Origin: Gemmatimonadaceae bacterium
GTDB lineage: Bacteria > Gemmatimonadota > Gemmatimonadetes > Gemmatimonadales > Gemmatimonadaceae
Direction: 5' to 3'
Assembly (NCBI GenBank): GCA_036496605.1
Contig: DASXKV010000029.1
Coordinates: forward strand, 1 to 64,000
Length of the DNA stretch: 64,000 nt
Shown: positions 1 to 8,527 of the stretch, piece by piece
Numbering within the stretch: the stretch's first letter is position 1
How the letters are laid out: every line of letters begins with the position of its first letter
Translations under genes and position numbers: made by a program
Notes under the pieces: generated by a model
What the model was told of the DNA's origin: nothing
The model's input: only the letters and a program-made list of their open reading frames with translations
Database searches by the model: none

Positions 1-112
1 CGGTTAGAGCGTAGGGGCCACACCCGTTCCCATTCCGAACACGGTCGTTAAGCCCTACAGCGCCGATGGTACTCCGCTCGAGAGAGCGCGGGAGAGTAGG
101 CCACCGCCGGCT
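1..112 (+). rRNA. rrf: 5S ribosomal RNA, 3' part
   Basis: This is the 3' portion of a 5S rRNA; its 5' end lies before the window. The conserved block around 25-45 (ccattccgaacacgg) matches loops B and C of bacterial 5S rRNA. The block around 90-105 (ggagagtaggccaccgcc) is the conserved 3' arm. The end near 112 is placed by the closing ccgccggc segment and could be off by a few bases. A strong hairpin follows directly, so this is probably the last gene of an rRNA operon. Confidence 0.93.
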
Positions 113-122
113 TCTCACACAC

Positions 123-155
123 GCGAACGCCCGTGCAGACAGCACGGGCGTTCGT
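123..155 (+). terminator. Terminator hairpin of the rRNA operon
   Basis: A perfect 12-bp stem (125-136 pairing with 142-153) encloses a five-base loop, with further pairing at its base. It lies about 12 nt after the 5S rRNA. The tail is T-rich (ttcgtcgttct) rather than a clean T run. Position and strength make it the likely terminator of the rRNA transcript. Confidence 0.8.
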
Positions 156-178
156 CGTTCTGCGCCTTCGCTCTGCGT

Positions 179-184
179 TATCTT
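179..184 (+). promoter_or_regulatory. Candidate -10 element of era (leaderless start)
   Basis: TATCTT matches the TANNNT pattern of a sigma-70 -10 box. It ends six bases before the era ATG, so transcription would begin at or next to the start codon. No Shine-Dalgarno sequence lies between. No good -35 hexamer is visible, so this rests on the -10 box, its spacing and the same arrangement at bamA and uvrC. Confidence 0.4.
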
Positions 185-190
185 TGCCCC

Positions 191-1075
191 ATGACTCGCG
201 CCGGCATCGTCACCGTGGCAGGAATGCCTAACGTCGGAAAGTCGACGCTGCTCAATCGAATCATTGGCCAAAAACTGAGCATCGTCAGCGCCAAGCCGCA
301 GTCGACGCGAAATCGGATCGTCGGGATTCGCACGGAGAGCGACGTCCAGATGATCGTGCTCGACACCCCCGGTCTACTCAATCCGGCGTATCCGCTCCAG
401 CACGCCATGCGTGCAACATCGCTCAATGCCGTTCAAGAGGCCGACGTGATCGTCCATTTGGTGGACGCACTCGACGAGGGTGCATCGGCGTCCTTCGCTG
501 AAGCCGCAGGGCTGCCAACAGCTCCGCGCGCGCCAATGCTACTTGCCCTCAACAAAGTCGACGCGCTCTCGAACGAGGCACGCGATCGCCTGCGCGAGCG
601 ATATCCGCAGGCGCATCTGATTTCGGCTGCGACCGGTGAGGGTGTGGATGCCTTGTTGGCGGCCGCCGAGCAGCTGCTTCCAGAAAGCCCATTTCTCTAT
701 CCCGACGACGAGATCAGCACACAAGCCGTGCGATTCTTCGTGAGCGAGTTGATTCGCGAGACGGCCCTCGAACAGTTGGAAGATGAGGTCCCCTACAGCG
801 TCGCGAGCGAGGTCGAGGAATTCCGAGAGGGGAGCAAGCCCGTCTATATTCGCACCGTATTGTACGTTGAGCGCGAGAGTCAGAAGCGCATCCTCATCGG
901 CACCAAGGGAGATCGCATCCGCGAGATCGGTCGGGTGTCACGAAAGAAGATCGAAGATTTCATCGGCGAGCCGGTGTATCTCGATCTATGGGTGAAGGTT
1001 CTGTCGAATTGGCGAAAGAACGCCACCGCTCTCCGACGTCTTGGCTATCAGCTTCCAAAGGAACGCACCCAATGA
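191..1075 (+). CDS. era: GTPase Era
   Basis: Era is a GTPase that binds the 3' end of 16S rRNA and helps mature the 30S ribosomal subunit in the cytoplasm. The 294-residue product has the P-loop GMPNVGKST at 11-19, DTPG at 58-61 and NKVD at 121-124. Its C-terminal KH domain (about 205-280) contains the typical stretch [15 protein letters not shown]. Length and domain order are normal for the family. The ATG at 191 is preceded by a -10-like box at 179-184 and no ribosome binding site. Its TGA overlaps the ATG of the next gene (ATGA), so the two are probably translationally coupled. Confidence 0.97.
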   Translation: MTRAGIVTVAGMPNVGKSTLLNRIIGQKLSIVSAKPQSTRNRIVGIRTESDVQMIVLDTPGLLNPAYPLQHAMRATSLNAVQEADVIVHLVDALDEGASASFAEAAGLPTAPRAPMLLALNKVDALSNEARDRLRERYPQAHLISAATGEGVDALLAAAEQLLPESPFLYPDDEISTQAVRFFVSELIRETALEQLEDEVPYSVASEVEEFREGSKPVYIRTVLYVERESQKRILIGTKGDRIREIGRVSRKKIEDFIGEPVYLDLWVKVLSNWRKNATALRRLGYQLPKERTQ

Positions 1076-1239
1076 GCTTGTCTCAGCAATTGCTCGAGAT
1101 CCTCGTCTGTCCCAAATGCAAGGGCGCGCTCGAGTACCGGGAAAAAGAGTCAGTGCTCGTCTGCCAATCCTGCCGCTTGAAGTATCCAGTTCGGGACGAC
1201 ATTCCCGTCATGCTCATCGACGAGGCCAAGGCTTTTTGA
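1072..1239 (+). CDS. Trm112-like small zinc-ribbon protein
   Basis: A 55-residue protein of the Trm112/YcaR (UPF0434) family. It has two cysteine pairs, CPKC and CQSC, that would hold one zinc ion, followed by the family's closing segment [15 protein letters not shown]. Eukaryotic and archaeal Trm112 activates methyltransferases; the role of the short bacterial members is not well settled. The reading frame is open further upstream, but the start was set at the ATG at 1072 because it overlaps the era stop codon (ATGA) and gives the usual family length. It is expected to be co-transcribed with era. Confidence 0.88.
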   Translation: MSLSQQLLEILVCPKCKGALEYREKESVLVCQSCRLKYPVRDDIPVMLIDEAKAF

Positions 1240-1400
1240 AGTAAGGCCCGGGGGCGGCCAATCACTCATTCAGGCAAGCCGAACATAGGATGGCGCTACG
1301 CATTGCGCCTTGGGTCGTCCATTTATGACCGTAGTTCTCCTGTAGTTAGCGCACCGGCAGCTCTCCTCTCTCGCTCGAGCGTCTCTCCGCCTCTCCTCGC

Positions 1401-2399
1401 GTGGCAAAGACCAACGCACTCGTCTACTCACCAGGCGGTGGCCAGCTGCCAGAGGCGCTTCGCCGCTGGCTGGAGGAATTGGGCGTTCCTATTGTCACCG
1501 TGCAGAACGGCGACGACCTGATGGCGCTCGCGCTGCGAGGCCGACCACGGGTCGTCGCATTCGACGCACGACGTCAAAAAGCGCCGATTCTCGGGGCGCT
1601 TCGCCGACTCAAGGGAGACTCGTACACTGGCGTTGTCCCTTGCGTCGTTGCGACATGTGAGGACGACGAGACTTTCGCGGAAGCATTCGGGGCCGGCGCT
1701 GACGAAGTGATCCGGGAGGGGACGGCCGAGGCGGAGTCGATGACGCGTCTCGATGCGATGCTACGCCGATCGGATCGCGACCTCGTTGTGCATCCATCGA
1801 CGCGACTGCCGGGCGCCGTCGAGATCGAGGCGGAGATCACGCGTCGGCTCAACGAAGGCAAGCTCTTCGCGACGTGTTACGCCGATCTGGACCACTTCAA
1901 GGAATTCAACGATCGATACTCGTATCACGAGGGCGATCGCGTCATTCGCATCCTCGCGAAGATTCTCCACGACATCGTCAAGGGGCTATGTCTTGACGAG
2001 GGATTTGTCGGACATATCGGTGGCGACGACTTCATCTTCATTATTCCCGTCGCGAGCGTGAATGAATCGTGTGCCGAGATCGTCGAGGTATTCGACACGT
2101 TGATTCCCTATCAATATTCCGAGCAGGATCGGCGGGCTGGCTATTTTTTTGGGAAGGATCGCCGTGGGCAGCTGCATCGAGTGCCGCTCATGACAGTGTC
2201 GATAGGCGTTGTCACGAACGAACGGCGACATTTCACACATGCGGCGCAAGTGAGTGAACTCGCAACTGAAATGAAGAGCTACGCGAAGACGCTGCCCGGC
2301 TCGGTTTTCTCGATCGATCGGCGACAGGATGGAGTCCCTGGCGCGAGCCAGACGCTTGCCGTCCGCCCCGACAAGATCAGCGCGACGGAGGGGAAGTGA
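1401..2399 (+). CDS. Divergent GGDEF-like protein with receiver-like N-terminus
   Basis: The C-terminal half of this 332-residue protein resembles a diguanylate cyclase domain: the metal-binding D-x-D is in CYADLDHFKEFND (about 159-171) and the signature is GGDDF at 207-211. The fourth signature residue is Asp instead of Glu, the usual GH pair after ND is changed, and no RxxD inhibitory site is visible. Cyclase activity is therefore doubtful, and it may act as a c-di-GMP or nucleotide sensor. Residues 1-125 look like a degenerate response-regulator receiver. The start is the GTG at 1401; no ribosome binding site is obvious. The stop overlaps the GTG of the next gene, so the two probably work together. 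Confidence 0.72.
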   Translation: MAKTNALVYSPGGGQLPEALRRWLEELGVPIVTVQNGDDLMALALRGRPRVVAFDARRQKAPILGALRRLKGDSYTGVVPCVVATCEDDETFAEAFGAGADEVIREGTAEAESMTRLDAMLRRSDRDLVVHPSTRLPGAVEIEAEITRRLNEGKLFATCYADLDHFKEFNDRYSYHEGDRVIRILAKILHDIVKGLCLDEGFVGHIGGDDFIFIIPVASVNESCAEIVEVFDTLIPYQYSEQDRRAGYFFGKDRRGQLHRVPLMTVSIGVVTNERRHFTHAAQVSELATEMKSYAKTLPGSVFSIDRRQDGVPGASQTLAVRPDKISATEGK

Positions 2400-3349
2400 A
2401 CGTCTCTTGCCCCGAATGTCGTTCCATCTTTCGTGTCGATCCGGCCAAGGTGCCCTCGGCGACGGTGAGAGCACGCTGCTCCGTCTGTGGCGGCGTCATA
2501 ACGATTTCGGCCGGCTCCTCGATCGAAGATGAGTTTTCTTCAAACTCGTCGGCAGCGTCGAGGCCGGCTCGCGCGCCGGAGCCCGAGGAGGCGATGGCTG
2601 CGCAACGAGCGAATGCGGCCCTTGCCGCCGCTCTTCTCGACACGTCGGAGTCGGCGCGGGTACCGAAGGGACCAACTCCCGCGCCGACTCCAATGCCAGT
2701 GGTCGCTCCAGAGCCGAGCCGAGTTCAACCAATAGCATCGGCGCCGGCCGTCGAAAGAAGCCCTGTCGCGAAGCCGGTTCCGGCTCCGCCGATGGTGCAG
2801 CCGGCGACGCAACCAGCCGGTCGGCCGATGCTTTTTCCGCCGCGACCGATGATGCCAGGCAGCGCACCGGCGCCTGGACTGTCGGCGCGGCCGATCGTCG
2901 CGCCACGACCGTCAGGCCCCACCGCCGCGCCAACTGGACAGTCGGCTTCGGCACCGTCGCCTCGTGCGAGTGCGCCCAATCTCGCGGCGCCACAAGCGGC
3001 AAGCGTTGCGACCGCGCCGGCACCTGCGCCCGCACCGCGCCCGGCCGCGTCGGCAGGTACGGGGGCGCCGAGCGGCGCGAGGACACCGATCAATCCATTT
3101 CTAGCGAACGATCCGCACGCGAAGGCAAGGCGACTCGCACGCGCGCTCGTATCCGATCTCGTCACATACTTTCCGCAGAAGCGGCAAGAGGGTTTACGCG
3201 ACGGTACGCTGAAGCAGCTCTTCAAGGATGAAATCCAGAAGAGCTATGAGGAGTATGTCATGCAGGTTGGGCGTGAGTTTGCGGAGACGACGCCTCATTT
3301 TCAGGATGCCCTGAATGATTTGCTCGCGGGTGGTCAGAAAGCGTTTTGA
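2396..3349 (+). CDS. Zinc-ribbon protein with Ala/Pro-rich linker (MJ0042-type N-terminus)
   Basis: The 317-residue product opens with a zinc ribbon, C5-x2-C8 and C28-x2-C31, of the MJ0042 or prokaryotic zinc-finger type. A low-complexity Ala/Pro linker follows (about 70-235). A compact charged C-terminal domain begins near NPFLANDPHAKARRLARAL and contains a conserved-looking LVTYFPQKRQEGLRDGTLK segment. Similar ribbon-plus-linker proteins occur in deltaproteobacteria and Gemmatimonadota, with unknown function. The GTG start overlaps the stop of the GGDEF-like gene (GTGA), suggesting a shared regulatory role. The linker's base composition makes long open frames appear on both strands here; this frame is chosen for its real domains at both ends. 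Confidence 0.7.
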   Translation: MNVSCPECRSIFRVDPAKVPSATVRARCSVCGGVITISAGSSIEDEFSSNSSAASRPARAPEPEEAMAAQRANAALAAALLDTSESARVPKGPTPAPTPMPVVAPEPSRVQPIASAPAVERSPVAKPVPAPPMVQPATQPAGRPMLFPPRPMMPGSAPAPGLSARPIVAPRPSGPTAAPTGQSASAPSPRASAPNLAAPQAASVATAPAPAPAPRPAASAGTGAPSGARTPINPFLANDPHAKARRLARALVSDLVTYFPQKRQEGLRDGTLKQLFKDEIQKSYEEYVMQVGREFAETTPHFQDALNDLLAGGQKAF

Positions 3350-3413
3350 CGGTACGCGGGGTAGTTAGCCGCATGCAGCGGCACTATCTTGCGGGAGTCC
3401 GCAGTCACGTGTC

Positions 3414-3441
3414 GAGCCGTCCGCTGATCCGCGGGCGGCTC
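3414..3441 (+). terminator. Hairpin between the zinc-ribbon gene and prfB
   Basis: An 11-bp stem with one G-T pair (3414-3424 with 3431-3441) lies 65 nt after the zinc-ribbon gene and 29 nt before prfB. No T run follows. It may terminate upstream transcription or form part of the prfB leader; the sequence does not decide between these. Confidence 0.4.
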
Positions 3442-3470
3442 GTGTCGTAAGTAAATCCCAGAGGACAACA

Positions 3471-4599
3471 ATGGCGGAGACCGACCGAACGAAGGCACTG
3501 CGTGAGAAGGCCGAGAGGCTGGCCGAATTGCGGAGGTATCTTTGACGTCGACGTCAAACGTGAGAACCTAACGACGCTCGAGAATCGAATGGCCGAGGCG
3601 GGATTCTGGAACGACCAGCAAGCCGCCCAAGCCGTGGTGCAGCAAGTAAAGGCGCTCAAAGGGTGGATCGACCCGTTCGAGAAAATCGAGGGTCGACTCG
3701 GCAGCGCGCAGGATCTGGAAGCACTGTTGGCATCCGATCCCGACGAGGAGATGTCACGAGAGCTCGACGCGGAAATCGCCGCGATGTCCGAGGATCTCGA
3801 GTCCTTGCGACTCCGCTCACTGCTCTCCGGGCCTGATGACTTTCGTAACGCGCAACTGGAGATCAGCGCCGGCGCCGGTGGAACGGAGGCGCAGGATTGG
3901 GCCGAGATGCTCCTCCGTATGTACACTCGCTGGGCGGATCGGAAGGGCTACACCTACGAGACGCTCGACATGAGCGAGGGTGAAGAAGCCGGAATCAAGG
4001 GCGGCGTCATCGAGATCAAGGGGCCGTACGCGTTCGGCTTTCTGAAAGCGGAGGCAGGCGTACATCGTCTCGTGCGCATTTCGCCGTTCGATGCGCAAGC
4101 GCGGCGACACACCAGCTTTGCGTCCGTGTTCGTGTATCCCGTCGTGAATCAGGAGATCAACATCGAGATCCGCGACGAAGACATCAAAATGGACGTGTTT
4201 CGCGCGTCGGGCGCTGGTGGACAGCACGTCAACAAGACCAGCTCCGCCGTGCGCCTGACGCATATCCCGAGTGGGATCGTCGTCGCGTCGCAACAGGAGC
4301 GGTCGCAGCACAAGAACAAGGCGACGGCGCTCAAGATGTTGAAGAATCGCCTCTATCAACTGGAGGCGGAGCGACAGGCGAAAAAGAAGGCGGAGCTCGA
4401 TGCGACCAAGGCCGATGTGACCTTCGGCAGTCAGATTCGGAGCTACGTGTTTCAACCGTACACCATGGTCAACGATCATCGCACGGAACTGAAAGTCCCG
4501 GATGTCCAGCGAGTGATGGACGGCGACATCGATCCATTCATCGAGGCGTATCTTCGCGAATTCGGCGGTCACGGCAGGGGCGGGAGTGCCGCGGCGTGA
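3471..4599 (+). CDS. prfB: Peptide chain release factor 2, made by programmed +1 frameshift
   Basis: RF2 recognises UGA and UAA stop codons and releases the finished protein from the ribosome. Translation begins at the ATG at 3471 (upstream agagga), reads 24 codons to CTT (3540-3542) and meets an in-frame TGA at 3543-3545. A +1 shift then continues from GAC at 3544, giving about 375 residues. The product has the stop-codon recognition tripeptide SPF (about 204-206) and the catalytic GGQ (about 249-251), both near the E. coli positions. Any annotation that starts inside the second frame will miss the N-terminus. The stop overlaps the GTG of lysS. Confidence 0.96.
3531..3546 (+). promoter_or_regulatory. 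RF2 programmed frameshift site
   Basis: The string cggaggtatctttgac contains an internal Shine-Dalgarno-like GGAGG three bases before the slippery CTT, followed by the in-frame TGA and C. This is the established autoregulatory site of bacterial prfB: low RF2 lets the ribosome pause at TGA and slip forward by one base. Confidence 0.95.
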
Positions 4600-6089
4600 G
4601 CGAGGACCTCAACTTCGTCCAGAAGGCGCGACGAGAAAAGCTGGAGGCGCTAGTCGAGCAGGGCACGCCGCCCTTCGCCTATCGATTCGATCGAACGCAT
4701 CACGCCGCGGAGGCCGTCGCGCTGTATCCGGAGGGCCAGGAGAGCGACGGCGAGACGGTGCGTGTCGCCGGGCGTCTCGTGAGTTGGCGCTCGGCCGGAA
4801 AGACAGCATTTGCTCATCTCGCTGATTCGTCCGGGCGTATTCAGCTCTATTTTCGCCGGGATGTGCTCGGAGACGATGTCTTCGCGCTGACGAAGCATTT
4901 CGATCTCGGCGACGTCATCGGGATCGAAGGATCGCTATTTCGCACGCGGACTGCCGAGGTGACGATTCGTGTCACGAAGGTCGAGATGCTCGCGAAGTCG
5001 CTTCGGCCGCTGCCGTTCGGGAAGGAAGAAGCCGTCGACGGACAGCTCGTGCGGCATTCAGGACTGACAGATGAAGAGCAGCGCTCGCGGCAGCGGTATG
5101 TCGATCTCGCGGTCCATCCGGAGGTCCGTGCGCTTTTTCGCGCGCGCTCGCGAATGATCACGTCGATTCGCTCGTACCTCGACGAACTCGACTATCTCGA
5201 GGTCGAGACGCCAGTCTTGCAGCCGCTGTACGGCGGCGCGTACGCGCGACCGTTCGTGACCCATCACAATACGCTCGACATGCCGCTGTATCTGCGTATC
5301 GCGGATGAGCTGTATCTCAAGCGTCTCATTGTTGGCGGCTTCGACAGAGTGTACGAGATCGGACATGATTTTCGGAACGAGGGGATCGATCGCACGCACA
5401 ATCCCGAGTTCACGATGCTCGAGTTCTACGAGGCCTATGCCGATTACACGGTGATGATGGGGCGTGTCGAACGGTTACTCGTTTGCGCGGCGGAAGCGGT
5501 GGGAGGGGCGTTGGGACCCGATACTCATGTGCCCGCACTCCAGCCGCCATTTGCGAGGGTCGAGTGGCTGCCGTCGCTCAATGCCGCGTTGGGGACCGAT
5601 GCCTTCACCGCGGATGACGAAACGCTGCGGAACGCCGCGCGTCGTCTCGGCGTAGAGCAAGTAGACGCGCTGAGTCGCGTGAAGGTGATGGACGAGTTGT
5701 TCCAGGGGCTCGTTGAGTCGAAGATCGAGAAGCCGACCTTTGTCATCGACTATCCAGTGGAGTTATCGCCATTGGCCAAGCCGAAGCGGGGCAATCCGCG
5801 GCTCACCGAGCGTTTTGAGCTGTTCGCCAGCGGGCGCGAGCTCGCGAACGCGTTCAGCGAGTTGAACGACCCGCTCGACCAACGGCGTCGTCTCGAAGCG
5901 CAGGCGCGATTGCGCGCTTCGGGTGACGAGGAGGCTGTGGGAGTGGACGAGGACTATCTGCGCGCTCTGGAGTACGGTATGCCGCCGACGGGTGGTGTGG
6001 GGATCGGCATTGATCGGCTGTTCATGTATCTCGCTGACGTCTCGAACATACGGGACGTGATTCTCTTTCCGACGTTGCGTCCGGAATGA
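4596..6089 (+). CDS. lysS: Lysyl-tRNA synthetase, class II
   Basis: Charges tRNA-Lys with lysine. The 497-residue protein has an N-terminal OB-fold anticodon-binding domain (about 55-150, with [20 protein letters not shown]). A class II catalytic core follows, with motif 2 in [16 protein letters not shown] (about 256-271) and motif 3 in [13 protein letters not shown] near the C-terminus. Length is normal for bacterial LysS. The GTG start overlaps the prfB stop (GTGA), as in the prfB-lysS pairs of many bacteria. The downstream lolC/E gene starts two bases after its stop. Confidence 0.96.
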   Translation: MSEDLNFVQKARREKLEALVEQGTPPFAYRFDRTHHAAEAVALYPEGQESDGETVRVAGRLVSWRSAGKTAFAHLADSSGRIQLYFRRDVLGDDVFALTKHFDLGDVIGIEGSLFRTRTAEVTIRVTKVEMLAKSLRPLPFGKEEAVDGQLVRHSGLTDEEQRSRQRYVDLAVHPEVRALFRARSRMITSIRSYLDELDYLEVETPVLQPLYGGAYARPFVTHHNTLDMPLYLRIADELYLKRLIVGGFDRVYEIGHDFRNEGIDRTHNPEFTMLEFYEAYADYTVMMGRVERLLVCAAEAVGGALGPDTHVPALQPPFARVEWLPSLNAALGTDAFTADDETLRNAARRLGVEQVDALSRVKVMDELFQGLVESKIEKPTFVIDYPVELSPLAKPKRGNPRLTERFELFASGRELANAFSELNDPLDQRRRLEAQARLRASGDEEAVGVDEDYLRALEYGMPPTGGVGIGIDRLFMYLADVSNIRDVILFPTLRPE

Positions 6090-6090
6090 A

Positions 6091-7347
6091 ATGACAAGGC
6101 TCGAGTTGGCGATCGCCTGGCGCTACCTACGGAGTCGTCGCGGCTCGCGGCTGCTCTCGCTGATCAGCGTGATCGCAATCGGTGGAGTGATCGTCGGTGT
6201 GAGCGCGCTGATCGTGATCATCGGCGTGATGAACGGATTGCAGAACGATCTTCGTGAGAAGATTCTCATCGGAAGCCCGGACATCAGAGTGCTCACCTAT
6301 GGTGAGGACATGGCGATGACCGGCTGGCCGAAGGTCATCGACCGGGTTCGACGCATGAAGCCGGCTGTCGCCGCGGTGAGTCCGTTCGTGCACGGTCAGG
6401 CAGTTATCAACAGCGGCCATAAGTACAACGAAGCCGTCTTCTTCATGGGGATCGAGCCCGACGAGCCGGGACTGAATCCGGTGACTCGAATTCGCACCAC
6501 GGCGCGCGCTGGGAACTTCACCTTCGGCACAACCGACGCGAAGCGGCGGGGTGTCGTTCTCGGTAGCCGATTGGCCGAGCGACTCAACGTCAGCCCAGGC
6601 ATTGACTCGATCACAATGATTACCGCGGGCAGCGGGAGCATCGACCCGGTAACGGGCATGCCATCGATCCACGCAGAGCGCTTCGAAGTAACTGGAGTGT
6701 TCGAGACGGGGATGTACGAGTACGACAACAGCTATGTCTTTATGGCGTTGTCGGCGGCGCAGGAGCTTGCGCAACTCGGGAGCTCCGTCACTGGGCTCGA
6801 GGTACTAACGCGCACGCGAGCAGAAGCCCCCGCCGTCGGGCGTGCGATCGAGGATACGCTGGGCTTTCCGTATCGCACGGAAGACTGGCAGGCCCAGAAC
6901 TCATCGCTGTTTCACGCGCTCAAGCTCGAGAAGTTCGGAATGACGTTCATCCTCCTGCTCATCGTGCTCGTCGCGGCATTCAACATCGTGAGCACGCTGA
7001 CGATGGTCGTGACGGACAAAACGCGGGAAATCGGCATTCTGCGCGCCATGGGGATGCCAGCACGATCGATACGCAGAATTTTCTTCGCGCAGGGCGTGGT
7101 GATTGGGATTGTCGGTACCGTCGCTGGACTGCTTTTGGGTCTGTTCGCATCGGTGTTGATCGATCGGTACAAGCTGATCGCACTAGACCCATCCGTATAT
7201 TTCATCGATCACCTCCCTGTCGCGACGCAGTTGCTCGACGTGGCGCTGATCGTGCTCGCGAGTTTGTTGATCGCCGCCCTTGCTACGCTGTATCCAGCGC
7301 GGCAGGCCGCGAGGTTATTCCCGGTAGAGGCCATTCGACACGAATGA
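6091..7347 (+). CDS. lolC: Lipoprotein-releasing ABC transporter permease (LolC/LolE family)
   Basis: This 418-residue inner-membrane permease should work with the LolD ATPase encoded next to it to extract lipoproteins from the inner membrane for delivery to the outer membrane. It has the MacB/FtsX layout: one membrane helix near the N-terminus (about 20-45), a large periplasmic domain (about 46-275), then three helices in the C-terminal FtsX domain (about 277-400). The N-terminal block AWRYLRSRRGSRLLSLISVI is typical of LolC/E. Only one permease gene is present, so the complex may be a homodimer (LolF-like) or use a second subunit encoded elsewhere; the LolC/LolE assignment is arbitrary. Confidence 0.88.
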   Translation: MTRLELAIAWRYLRSRRGSRLLSLISVIAIGGVIVGVSALIVIIGVMNGLQNDLREKILIGSPDIRVLTYGEDMAMTGWPKVIDRVRRMKPAVAAVSPFVHGQAVINSGHKYNEAVFFMGIEPDEPGLNPVTRIRTTARAGNFTFGTTDAKRRGVVLGSRLAERLNVSPGIDSITMITAGSGSIDPVTGMPSIHAERFEVTGVFETGMYEYDNSYVFMALSAAQELAQLGSSVTGLEVLTRTRAEAPAVGRAIEDTLGFPYRTEDWQAQNSSLFHALKLEKFGMTFILLLIVLVAAFNIVSTLTMVVTDKTREIGILRAMGMPARSIRRIFFAQGVVIGIVGTVAGLLLGLFASVLIDRYKLIALDPSVYFIDHLPVATQLLDVALIVLASLLIAALATLYPARQAARLFPVEAIRHE

Positions 7348-8042
7348 CGGTGCTACAAGCAGTTGATCTGGCGAAGACGTACACGGGCGGCGACGGCGGG
7401 CTCATTACGGTGCTCGACGGCGTGAATCTGGACGTCGCGCGCGGGGAGATGGTGGCGATCGTCGGGGCGAGCGGAGCGGGCAAGAGCACGCTGCTTCATC
7501 TGCTTGGCGCTCTCGACCGTCCAACGCGTGGCCGGATCAGCATCGCGGGGGAGCAGATCGAGGAGCGATCCGACGAGGAGCTTTCGGTCCTGCGCAATCG
7601 CCGCATCGGGTTCGTGTTCCAGTTCCATCACCTGCTTCGTGAGTTCAGTGCGCTCGAGAACGTGATGATGCCGCTCCGCATCGCGGGTTGGGACACGAAG
7701 CGTGCGCAAGGGCGGGCCGAAGAGTTATTGAGCCGGGTGGGATTGGCAGGGCGGATGAGTCACCGTCCGTCGGAGTTGTCGGGCGGCGAACAGCAACGGA
7801 CGGCGGTCGCGAGAGCGCTGGCCATCGATCCCGCTGTGATCCTCGCGGACGAGCCGTCAGGAAATCTCGATCACGCGAACAGCTCGCGATTGCACGATCT
7901 CTTCGTCGAGCTCTCACGTGACCTGGAGATCGCAATGGTCGTTGTAACGCATAACCGGTCGTTGGCATTGCGCGCCGATCGCGCGCTGCTGCTCGAAGAT
8001 GGGCGCCTAACGGACACGGGAGTGCGCGAGGTGCTTGCCTGA
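7344..8042 (+). CDS. lolD: Lipoprotein-releasing ABC transporter ATPase LolD
   Basis: ATPase subunit that powers lipoprotein release with the permease encoded immediately upstream. The 232-residue protein has Walker A GASGAGKST (41-49), the ABC signature LSGGEQQRTAVARAL (about 146-160), Walker B ILADEPSGNLD and the switch histidine in VVVTHN. The string FVFQFHHLLREFSALENVMMP carries the Q-loop and matches LolD closely. The ATG overlaps the permease stop by four bases (ATGA), and its own stop overlaps the start of mcsA. Confidence 0.94.
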   Translation: MTVLQAVDLAKTYTGGDGGLITVLDGVNLDVARGEMVAIVGASGAGKSTLLHLLGALDRPTRGRISIAGEQIEERSDEELSVLRNRRIGFVFQFHHLLREFSALENVMMPLRIAGWDTKRAQGRAEELLSRVGLAGRMSHRPSELSGGEQQRTAVARALAIDPAVILADEPSGNLDHANSSRLHDLFVELSRDLEIAMVVVTHNRSLALRADRALLLEDGRLTDTGVREVLA

Positions 8043-8527
8043 TGCTGTGCGATAGCTGCGGAGAGCGAGACGCCGTGGTTCAGCTCACGCGCATCGAGGG
8101 CGGCGAGGTGAAGTTGCTGCACCTCTGCGAGCGCTGCGCCGCCGAAAATGGCGTCGAGACGACCGCGCCGACGAACAAGCATCCCTTGACCCAGTTCCTC
8201 GAGGCAGTTCAGCAGCAAGCCGCGCTCACAAGCGTCGATGGCAGCCGGTGCGTGTTCTGCCACACGACGATGGCGGACTTTCGCGCCACGGGTCGATGGG
8301 GATGCGCCCGTTGTTACACGACGTTCGAGTCGGGGATGCGCGATTTGCTGCGACGCGTGCATGGCAGCGCAAAGCACATTGGCAAGGCGTATCGGCCGCC
8401 GCAAAGCGAGACGACCGAGCGCGGCAGCGCCCTTGGCGAACTACGCGAGCGCCTGCGCCGCGCCATCGAGAGCGAGCAATTCGAGCTTGCCGCCGACCTG
8501 CGCGATCGGATCAAAGTGCTCGAATGA
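8042..8527 (+). CDS. mcsA: McsA-like zinc protein with UVR motif
   Basis: McsA is the activator of the protein-arginine kinase McsB. The 161-residue product has four CxxC pairs (C3/C6, C29/C32, C70/C73, C88/C91) that should bind two zinc ions. A C-terminal UVR motif (about 134-158, ending FELAADLRDRIKVLE) mediates contact with partners in the McsB/ClpC system. Gene order mcsA-mcsB-clpC matches Firmicutes, except that no ctsR repressor gene precedes it. The start overlaps the lolD stop by one base, and the stop overlaps the mcsB ATG. Confidence 0.9.
   Translation: MLCDSCGERDAVVQLTRIEGGEVKLLHLCERCAAENGVETTAPTNKHPLTQFLEAVQQQAALTSVDGSRCVFCHTTMADFRATGRWGCARCYTTFESGMRDLLRRVHGSAKHIGKAYRPPQSETTERGSALGELRERLRRAIESEQFELAADLRDRIKVLE

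Noticed and set aside
1240-1400. Promoter search before the GGDEF-like gene
   Set aside because: Several weak TTG and TAG hexamers occur, but no pair has good sequence and spacing, so no promoter is called.
2496-3225. Several antisense frames opposite the zinc-ribbon gene
   Set aside because: They arise from the Ala/Pro-rich repeat-like linker. Only the plus-strand frame has structured domains at both ends.
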